Below are positions 1-5,301 of a stretch of DNA of 6,026 nucleotides, one piece after another. The notes beneath the pieces were generated by a model. That model searched no databases. It was not told where the DNA came from and was given only the letters and a program-made list of their open reading frames with translations. Origin of the DNA: Flavobacteriales bacterium (GTDB taxonomy: Bacteria; Bacteroidota; Bacteroidia; Flavobacteriales_D; Parvicellaceae); NCBI GenBank assembly GCA_026993705.1, contig JALWSJ010000201.1:1-6026 (forward strand), written 5' to 3'. The position numbers and the translations under genes are program-made. Position 1 is the stretch's first letter. Each line of letters starts with the position of its first letter.

Positions 1-135
1 CCTCATTATCAACATGATAACCGCGGTTAAAAAATTTATATAGCCTTGAATATTTTTGTATAATGAGTTTTGCAACGGTCTTAAATTCGCTTTCTATCCG
101 CCAATTTCACCCGTGTTAGGGATAGGAGCGGCATC

Positions 136-167
136 CTTTTGTCCTCCCTCCTTTTGGAGGGCAAAAG
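136..167 (+). other. First hairpin of repeat copy 1
   Basis: The outer stem is CTTTTG (136-141) pairing with CAAAAG (162-167). The inner stem is CCCTCC (146-151) pairing with GGAGGG (156-161) around a TTTT loop. A four-base bulge, TCCT at 142-145, separates the two. The CTTTTG/CAAAAG base is also present in the matching hairpin of copy 2, where the inner stem differs. Confidence 0.75.
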
Positions 168-185
168 ATATAGCGGATAGCCCGA

Positions 186-243
186 CCCTCATTTGCAAAA
201 GAAACGTTTCGCTTAAGCGATATGTTTCTTTTGCAAATGAGGG
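186..243 (+). other. Long second hairpin of repeat copy 1
   Basis: A perfect 20-bp inverted repeat joins 186-205 (starting CCCTCATTTGC) with 224-243 (ending GCAAATGAGGG). The centre contains the perfect palindrome CGCTTAAGCG at 210-219, so the fold continues almost to the middle with only a T-T mismatch (208/221) and a G-T pair (206/223). No T-tract follows, so it does not look like a standard intrinsic terminator. It lies 40 bp upstream of the exporter start codon and could shield or attenuate the leader if transcribed. Confidence 0.9.
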
Positions 244-262
244 GAACGCCCAAATAATTTTC
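231..262 (+). promoter_or_regulatory. Candidate Bacteroidota-type promoter for the exporter operon
   Basis: TTG at 231-233 is followed after 21 bp by TAATTTTC at 255-262. The flavobacterial consensus is TTG, 17-23 bp, TAnnTTTG, so the -7 box matches except for its last base. Transcription would begin around 268-270, giving a leader of about 15 nt before the ATG at 284. The TTG lies inside the right arm of the long repeat hairpin. A second, weaker candidate is TATTTTTG at 51-58, which fits TAnnTTTG fully but has only TTA (27-29) at the -33 position; using it would place the whole repeat element in the transcript. Matches this short arise by chance in AT-rich DNA. Confidence 0.3.
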
Positions 263-283
263 CTACACCAATTAAAATTTACA

Positions 284-1963
284 ATGAAAAACAAAGAAAA
301 AATTACTCCGGTTGAACGGTTTTTATTGCTGATAAAACCCGACGGAAAAGAAATAAAAAATGTATATATCTACGCTGCTTTTAGTGGTTTGGTGAACTTG
401 TCGTTGCCTTTGGGAATACAATCAATTGTCAACTTGATACAGGGAGGGAAAATAAGTACAGCGTGGATGGTTTTGGTGCTTGTTGTCTTGTTGGGGATTA
501 CCTTAAACGGTGTTTTGAAAGTAGGACAACTTCGTATAACGGAGCATTTGGAACAAAAGATATTTACCAGAGCAGCTTTTGAATTTGCTTATCGGATTCC
601 TAAAATAAAACTGGAGGCGATGTATAAACATTATGCTCCTGAATTGATGAATCGTTTTTTTGATGTGCTGACGGTTCAAAAAGGCTTATCTAAAATTTTG
701 ATTGACTTTTCTACGGCTCTTATTCAGGTTATTTTCGGATTGTTATTATTAGCGATGTATCATCCGTTTTTTATCGGGTTGAGTTTGTTGTTGACGATTA
801 TTGTCTTTTTTATCTTTCAACTTGCCGGGAGAAAAGGATTGAAGACAAGTTTGTTGGAGTCTAAAAGTAAATATAAAGTAGCTCATTGGTTGCAGGAGGT
901 GGCACGTACCAGTATTAGTTTTAAGCTCGCGGGAGAAACCGATTTGCCTCTAGAGCGGGTTAACAAATCGGTGAAAAAGTATGTGGAACATAGGGAAGCT
1001 CATTTTAAGATTTTGATTCTACAATTTGCCATGTTAATTGTATTCAAAGTAATGATAGTTGCCGGCTTGTTGATTGTGGGAAGTGTTTTGGTGATTGAGC
1101 AACAAATGAATATTGGGCAATTTGTGGCTTCGGAAATTATCGTACTGATGGTAATGGGCTCGGTTGAAAAGTTGATTTTATCGTTGGAAACCATTTATGA
1201 CGTGTTGACTGCCTTAGAAAAAATTGGAGAAGTTACCGATTTGGAATTGGATGAAAATACGGGGATGGATCTCACTACTTTGCATCCAGACTCCAAAGGT
1301 TTTAAGGTAGAATTGAGCAATGTTACTTTTAAATATCCATATCAAGAGCGTTTGATATTTATGAACGCCAATATACTCATTCATCCTAGCGAACGGATTG
1401 CTATATCCGGGAAAAGTAGTTCTGGTAAAGCTACTTTACTTTATCTTTTAGCCGGAGTATATAAAATCGAATCGGGGTATATTGCTTACGATGACATTCC
1501 TTTAGGAAATTTGAATCCTAATAAGTTGCGTTCAGAAATTGGAGATTGTTTGATGGACGAACTATTATTTGAAGGCTCATTGTTGGAAAATATAACTATG
1601 GGAAGAAAAAAAGCAACTTTTGAAAATGTAGAATGGGCAATAAAAAATATTGGACTTTCGGAATTTGTAAAGACTTTACCCAATGGATACGACACAGTAA
1701 TTCAACAACAAGGAAAACAATTTTCAAAAGGAATAGTGGATAAAATAAGACTTTGTAGAAGCATCGTAGATAAACCAAAGCTACTGTTAATCAAAGATGT
1801 TTTTTCTTCATCTATAGGAAATGAAAAGTATGCTATTATTGACTTTTTGGTTGCTCCGGAAAACAGTTGGTCGTTGGTTATCGCTACCGATGACGAACAG
1901 GTACTAAACAGAGTGGATAAGGCTTACTTTATCAACGCAGACAAAAATTTTGAATTGGTTTAA
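284..1963 (+). CDS. ABC exporter half-molecule (membrane plus ATP-binding domain) with degenerate ATPase motifs
   Basis: This 559-aa protein has the layout of an ABC exporter half-molecule of the type I secretion class and would sit in the inner membrane, feeding substrate to the HlyD and TolC partners encoded next. About six membrane segments lie in residues 27-305, and the ATP-binding domain runs from about 340 to the end. Length is normal for a half-transporter without an N-terminal C39 peptidase. The ATP-binding motifs can be located but are strongly altered: Walker A is GKSSSGKA (376-383), keeping the lysine but with Ala for Ser/Thr; the Q-loop Gln is Met424; the signature is FSKGI (480-484) for LSGGQ; Walker B ends in Lys504-Asp505 for Asp-Glu; the D-loop Asp is Ile511; the H-loop His is Asp536. 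The frame is otherwise clean. The frame is open upstream to an ATG at 56, but that stretch is the repeat element, so I chose the ATG at 284. No clear Shine-Dalgarno precedes it. Family assignment is secure; loss of ATPase activity is inferred. Confidence 0.9.
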   Translation: MKNKEKITPVERFLLLIKPDGKEIKNVYIYAAFSGLVNLSLPLGIQSIVNLIQGGKISTAWMVLVLVVLLGITLNGVLKVGQLRITEHLEQKIFTRAAFEFAYRIPKIKLEAMYKHYAPELMNRFFDVLTVQKGLSKILIDFSTALIQVIFGLLLLAMYHPFFIGLSLLLTIIVFFIFQLAGRKGLKTSLLESKSKYKVAHWLQEVARTSISFKLAGETDLPLERVNKSVKKYVEHREAHFKILILQFAMLIVFKVMIVAGLLIVGSVLVIEQQMNIGQFVASEIIVLMVMGSVEKLILSLETIYDVLTALEKIGEVTDLELDENTGMDLTTLHPDSKGFKVELSNVTFKYPYQERLIFMNANILIHPSERIAISGKSSSGKATLLYLLAGVYKIESGYIAYDDIPLGNLNPNKLRSEIGDCLMDELLFEGSLLENITMGRKKATFENVEWAIKNIGLSEFVKTLPNGYDTVIQQQGKQFSKGIVDKIRLCRSIVDKPKLLLIKDVFSSSIGNEKYAIIDFLVAPENSWSLVIATDDEQVLNRVDKAYFINADKNFELV

Positions 1964-1974
1964 ACAAACAAACT

Positions 1975-3324
1975 ATGTTAAATATTACAAACAACAGAAT
2001 CTCGGAGAAGGACATTACTCATAACAATTTCAGTACAATTGTTGAAGTTGAAAATAAAAATTCAAGTGGAGTTTTGGTTCGATTGCTGTATGCTTCGTTT
2101 ATCATCCTTATCATTATTTTATTTTTACCATGGACACAAAACATACGTTCATTTGGTTATGTTTCCACATTAACTCCGTGGCAAAAACCTCAAGCAGTAA
2201 CCTCTATTATCGGAGGACGAATAGAACAATGGTATGTAAAAGAAGGAGATTTTGTACAAAAAGGAGATACGATACTCAAACTATCGGAAATAAAGGACAA
2301 CTATTTCGATAAAAATCTATTACAAAGAACAAGAAGACAATTAGACCTGAAAGAACAAACCATTGAAGTCTATGGAAACAAAATAAATACGCAAGAAAAT
2401 CAATTTGAGGTATTGAAAAGACAAAGAGATTTACAGTTGCAACAATACCAAATAAAGCTACAACAAACCCGCTTAAAAAACGAAGCGGATAGCAACGCTC
2501 TTATTGCTTCTGAAATCGACTACAAAATTGCTCAAAGACAGTTTAACCGTACCGATAGCTTGTATCAAAAAGGATTGAAATCGCTGACAGCTTTAGAATT
2601 AAAGAAAACAAAATTGCAAAAAGCAAAAGCCATGTTAGTAAGTTACAAAAATAAGTGGCTAAATAGCAAAAATGAACTTATCAACATTAAGCTAACTATC
2701 GCAAATGTAGAAATGAAATATAATGCCAGCGTAAATAAATTGTTGAGCACAAAATATTCAACCGAAAACGATAAACTAAATTCAGAAACGCAACTAAGTA
2801 AACTGCAAACGCAATTGAGTAACTATGCGTACCGAACCGAGAACTACTATTTGACTGCACCACAATTTGGTTACATAACAAAAATTAAAGTCGGGGGAGT
2901 GGGAGAAACCATCAAACAAGGAAAAGAAGTTCTGTTGTTGATGCCAGAAAATCACGAACTAATTGTAGAAACCTATGTTTATCCCATCGATTTGCCCTTG
3001 ATAAAAAAACACGAAAAAGTAAGCATTCAGTTTGACGGATGGCCTTCTGTTGTGTTTTCAGGATGGCCCAATGTAAGCACTGGGACATTTAGTGGTGAAA
3101 TATACGCTATTGACCAGTTTATTTCTCCCAATGGAAAATATAGAATACTCGTCAAACCCGACACCGATTCTCACCCTTGGCCAACAGCTATTTGTTACGG
3201 TTCGGGAACATCTTCAATTATTATGCTCAATGACGTGCCTGTATGGTATGAGTTATGGCGAAAAATAAACGGGTTTCCACCTAAATATTACACCGTTAAA
3301 AATTCTTCTAAAAATGAAAAATAA
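1975..3324 (+). CDS. HlyD-family periplasmic adaptor (membrane fusion protein)
   Basis: This 449-aa protein is a typical adaptor of a type I exporter, bridging the inner-membrane ABC protein and the outer-membrane channel across the periplasm. A short cytoplasmic N-terminus is followed by one membrane anchor (about 33-53). The first half of a lipoyl-like domain lies near 73-104 (IIGGRIEQWYVKEGDFVQKG). A long hairpin rich in Lys, Gln, Leu and Asn runs from about 113 to 290 and is probably coiled coil. The second lipoyl half lies near 293-328 (LTAPQFGYITKIKVGG), followed by a beta-barrel-like C-terminal region to about 430. The ATG lies 11 bp after the ABC stop, and the 3' end overlaps the TolC-type gene by 11 bp, which suggests one transcript and translational coupling. 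The C-terminal part repeats the tripeptide GWP in DGWPSVVFSGWPNV. The family assignment is firm; the substrate is unknown. Confidence 0.92.
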   Translation: MLNITNNRISEKDITHNNFSTIVEVENKNSSGVLVRLLYASFIILIIILFLPWTQNIRSFGYVSTLTPWQKPQAVTSIIGGRIEQWYVKEGDFVQKGDTILKLSEIKDNYFDKNLLQRTRRQLDLKEQTIEVYGNKINTQENQFEVLKRQRDLQLQQYQIKLQQTRLKNEADSNALIASEIDYKIAQRQFNRTDSLYQKGLKSLTALELKKTKLQKAKAMLVSYKNKWLNSKNELINIKLTIANVEMKYNASVNKLLSTKYSTENDKLNSETQLSKLQTQLSNYAYRTENYYLTAPQFGYITKIKVGGVGETIKQGKEVLLLMPENHELIVETYVYPIDLPLIKKHEKVSIQFDGWPSVVFSGWPNVSTGTFSGEIYAIDQFISPNGKYRILVKPDTDSHPWPTAICYGSGTSSIIMLNDVPVWYELWRKINGFPPKYYTVKNSSKNEK

Positions 3325-4696
3325 AATACTATTTATTCTCATTGTCTTTTTAAACTTTGGTGTTTTCGGTCAAAAACAAATCTTGAATTACCAAAGTTTT
3401 ATCTCAACCGTTCTTCAATATCATCCCATTGCTGTAAAGGCAGGATTAAGACCCAAAATGGGTGAAGCGAAGGTGCTTAAAGCCAAAGGAGGTTTTGACG
3501 TAAAACTAAAAGGGAGTATCAATCAAAAATATTTTGAACAAAAAGAATACTTTAGTTATCAAAACTACGGATTAGAAATTCCAACGTGGTTCGGTATTCG
3601 TTTGAATGGTGGTTATAGCAACAATCATGGTGTTTTTATCAATCCAGAAAAGAGTACCTCGAACACCGATTTGTGGAATGCGGGATTGTCCGTTAATTTA
3701 GGAAACGGATTATGGATAGACAAAAGAAGAGCCGAGTTGAAACAAGCAAAAATCTACCAAGAAAGTTCATTGCTTGAGCAACAATTAATACTCAATCAAT
3801 TGTTCTATGACGCTTCGATAGCTTATTGGGAGTGGTATAAAGCTTATCACAAAGCTCAAATTTACCAAAGCTCTTTGGTTATTGTTCAGCAACGGTTTAG
3901 CAACATTAAACAAAGTTGCAATGCGGGAGATAAAGCTCAAATTGATACTTTAAAAGTCTATATACAGCTACAAAACAGGCAATTAGATATTGAGAAATCG
4001 ATATTGGAACTAAAGAACAAACAAGCCAAGCTCGAAATTTTTCTATGGAAAGAAGGAGTAGTCCCTTTAGAAATTTCAAAAAAAACAAGTCCGCCTGACT
4101 ACCAAGACAACATCGAAGAGATAACCCCGGTATTGACACACCCCGACAGTGCCGTGCACAACCACCCGCAATTTCTCTATTACCAAAACAATATTAATAT
4201 TGCCAAAATAGAAACACGCTTAAAAAGAGAGCAACTAAAACCCAAAATAGAGTTGAGATACAATGTCCTTAGTAACGGAAATCAAAACACGTTAGCCGAA
4301 AATTACAACATCGAAAACTACAAATGGGGAGCAGGTATTTCGTACAATTTGTTTACTCGTAAAGAACGTGGTATGCTAAAGATTCAGGAATTAAAATTGC
4401 GAGAAAAAGGACTCACATTAGCAGGAAAACAAGCAGAAGTACATTATAAATTACAAGCAAGCTACAACTCCGTTCAAAGTCTGTTCGAACAAGTAAAAAC
4501 CTCAAAAAATACAGCTGAAGGTTACCAGCTCTTATTTGAAGCAGAACAGCATCTGTACAACGTTGGCGAAAGCACCTTGTTTTTGGTCAATACACGCGAC
4601 AAAGATCGTGTCAAATCTTTGATAAACCTATTGGATATCATCTATAAAAAAGAACAAGCACAAGCAAATTACCATTATCAAACCATGCGTTGGTAA
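3314..4696 (+). CDS. TolC-family outer membrane efflux/secretion channel
   Basis: This 460-aa protein has the length and two-repeat layout of TolC-type outer membrane proteins, which form a trimeric channel through the outer membrane and periplasm. A signal peptide covers about residues 1-19 (hydrophobic ILFILIVFLNFGVFG, likely cleavage before Gln20). The first repeat begins near His37-Pro38 (QYHPIAVKAG) and the second near HNHPQFLYYQNNINIAK (282 onward), the usual HP-x-helix opening of each half. Between and after them lie long Gln/Lys/Leu-rich helices and short beta segments (for example KIELRYNVLSNG). The protein ends MRW and has no extra C-terminal domain. Its ATG lies inside the end of the HlyD gene in another frame. 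It is the last gene of the operon: the stop is followed 37 bp later by a 29-bp perfect hairpin. The assignment is firm; the cargo is unknown. Confidence 0.92.
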   Translation: MKNKILFILIVFLNFGVFGQKQILNYQSFISTVLQYHPIAVKAGLRPKMGEAKVLKAKGGFDVKLKGSINQKYFEQKEYFSYQNYGLEIPTWFGIRLNGGYSNNHGVFINPEKSTSNTDLWNAGLSVNLGNGLWIDKRRAELKQAKIYQESSLLEQQLILNQLFYDASIAYWEWYKAYHKAQIYQSSLVIVQQRFSNIKQSCNAGDKAQIDTLKVYIQLQNRQLDIEKSILELKNKQAKLEIFLWKEGVVPLEISKKTSPPDYQDNIEEITPVLTHPDSAVHNHPQFLYYQNNINIAKIETRLKREQLKPKIELRYNVLSNGNQNTLAENYNIENYKWGAGISYNLFTRKERGMLKIQELKLREKGLTLAGKQAEVHYKLQASYNSVQSLFEQVKTSKNTAEGYQLLFEAEQHLYNVGESTLFLVNTRDKDRVKSLINLLDIIYKKEQAQANYHYQTMRW

Positions 4697-4733
4697 CAAA
4701 ATACTAAAGCAAAAATAAGTGTCTTGGGCGTTC

Positions 4734-4793
4734 CCATTACGGTGTTAAACTATTTTTGCGTTCCAACGCAAAAATAGTTTAACACCGTAATGG
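4734..4793. other. 29-bp perfect inverted repeat downstream of the exporter operon
   Basis: Arm 4734-4762 (starting CCATTACGGTG, ending TTTTTGCGTT) is the exact reverse complement of 4765-4793, with only CC between them. This is the second hairpin of repeat copy 2. It stands 37 bp after the last operon stop and could block transcription or protect the mRNA end, but no T-tract follows on the plus strand, so I do not call it an intrinsic terminator. Confidence 0.92.
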
Positions 4794-4813
4794 TCTGGCT
4801 ATCACTACTCACT

Positions 4814-4846
4814 CTTTTGTGTTGCATAAGTGCAACAACACAAAAG
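4814..4846. other. First hairpin of repeat copy 2
   Basis: CTTTTGTGTTG (4814-4824) and CAACACAAAAG (4836-4846) form an 11-bp perfect stem around an 11-base loop. It holds the place of the 136-167 hairpin in copy 1 and shares its CTTTTG/CAAAAG base. A shorter alternative fold, TTGCA/TGCAA, exists within it. Confidence 0.8.
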
Positions 4847-4931
4847 GAGTTCAAACACGCCGTTCTATCCCTAACGCACGATACAGATGAGTGTAAAGAA
4901 AACAGAATTTTAGATTCTTTAGACAATGAAG

Positions 4932-4967
4932 AAAATATTTGAATAGCCCGAGCTATGGAAATATTTT
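4932..4967. other. Isolated two-part hairpin between repeat copies
   Basis: AAAATATTT (4932-4940) pairs with AAATATTTT (4959-4967), and ATAGC (4943-4947) pairs with GCTAT (4952-4956) around a CCGA loop, with a small GA/GG internal loop. The core GAATAGCCCGAG resembles the middle box GGATAGCCCGAC of the repeat element, so it may be a degraded relative. No T-tract follows. It lies in the 605-bp stretch 4697-5301, which otherwise contains repeat copy 2, the element remnants at 5016-5083 and AT-rich DNA in which I see no gene. Confidence 0.5.
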
Positions 4968-5015
4968 ATGAAGCATATTAAAGGAAATAAAAACACCTTA
5001 TGTATTTCTATTCAG

Positions 5016-5083
5016 CACGTGTTAGGGATAAGACCTAACGCAGTTGAGGTAAGTGCAAAGAAAAATAATTTTTAGTGTTCTTT
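5016..5083. repeat. Decayed or collapsed pair of repeat-element heads
   Basis: CACGTGTTAGGGATA (5016-5030) is a plus-strand head box like 110-124. Only three bases later, CCTAACGCAG (5034-5043) is a minus-strand head. Positions 5034-5083 align with 4870-4920 outside the head of copy 2: both start CCTAACGCA, share AAAGAAAA and an ATTTTTAG/ATTTTAG stretch, and end TTCTTT. Middle boxes and long hairpins are missing. This supports truncated element copies lying head to head. Confidence 0.55.
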
Positions 5084-5301
5084 ATCCGAAAAAAAACATT
5101 CTCAAAAGCATAAAAAACAAATACTTTTACTATCTTTATCAGAACAATAAAAACACACGATTGAACAAAAAGTTATACATATCAAATACTGTATTATATG
5201 CTATTCTGTATAGAGTGTTTATCATTGTAAATACAATATTGAATAACATAACGGAAACAATAATAATCCTTGTAGAAAAAATAAAATGTAAGGTAGGTCA
5301 A

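Larger units (their letters stand above)
112..253 (+). repeat. Hairpin-rich intergenic repeat element, copy 1
   Basis: The element reads, in order: a head box containing GTGTTAGGGATAG (113-125), a first hairpin (136-167), the box GGATAGCCCGACCC (175-188), a long second hairpin (186-243) and the tail box GGGAACGCCCAA (242-253). The same order of boxes and hairpins occurs on the minus strand at 4724-4880, which shows that this is a defined repeat family. Weaker similarity reaches further out: TCTTAAATTCGC at 79-90 resembles the region outside the head of copy 2, so the true left end may be near 79. The tail box lies 30 bp before the ATG of the ABC gene. All of it is open in the ABC reading frame, which is a chance extension and not protein. 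From memory, similar boxes occur often between flavobacterial genes; the function is unknown to me, and a structured RNA or a non-autonomous mobile element are both possible. Confidence 0.8.
4724..4880 (-). repeat. Hairpin-rich intergenic repeat element, copy 2 (inverted relative to copy 1)
   Basis: Read on the minus strand, the order matches copy 1: head CGTGCGTTAGGGATAG (4880-4865), a first hairpin (4846-4814), the box GATAGCCAGACC (4803-4792), a long second hairpin (4793-4734) and the tail GGGAACGCCCAA (4735-4724). The tail box is identical to copy 1, and the middle box differs at one base. The stems of both hairpins differ in sequence, except for the shared CTTTTG/CAAAAG base of the first. 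Similarity probably continues past the head to about 4914 (GAATTTTAGA, the complement of a TCTAAAATTC counterpart to 79-88). The element starts 27 bp after the TolC-type stop codon. Confidence 0.8.

Noticed and set aside
18..29. Perfect palindrome TAACCGCGGTTA followed by A/T-rich DNA
   Set aside because: It has no loop and no T-tract downstream, so a terminator is not supported; a 12-bp operator cannot be assigned to any regulator here.
2..43. Possible 3' tail of an upstream gene: one frame reads LIINMITAVKKFI and stops at 41-43, another stops at 28-30
   Set aside because: Only about 10-13 codons are available and no motif can be recognised, so no gene can be supported.
284..1963. Shift of base composition inside the ABC gene (G/T-rich membrane part, A-rich later part) as a sign of mosaic origin
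   Set aside because: Hydrophobic codons of the membrane segments explain the T-rich part, and lysine- and asparagine-rich regions explain the A-rich part. No sharp breakpoint was visible by eye.
112..4880. Invertible segment carrying the whole operon between inverted repeats
   Set aside because: The two copies share only short boxes of about 10-14 bp, while their long stems differ. That is too little for homologous inversion, and no recombinase gene is visible.
4790..4942. A 50-codon frame starting MVWLSLLTLLCC, looking like a lipoprotein signal
   Set aside because: It starts inside the arm of the 29-bp hairpin and runs through the repeat element and its flank, has no ribosome binding site, and its content is explained by the repeat DNA.
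5021..5039. Integron attC-like pair GTTAGGG/ACCTAAC
   Set aside because: ACCTAAC fits RYYYAAC, but GTTAGGG does not fit GTTRRRY, the inner paired boxes are absent, and no integrase or cassette array is present. It is better explained by two repeat-element heads.
4697..5300. CRISPR array or insertion sequence in the intergenic region
   Set aside because: No regularly spaced direct repeats and no transposase-like frame are present; the repeats seen are diverged element copies.
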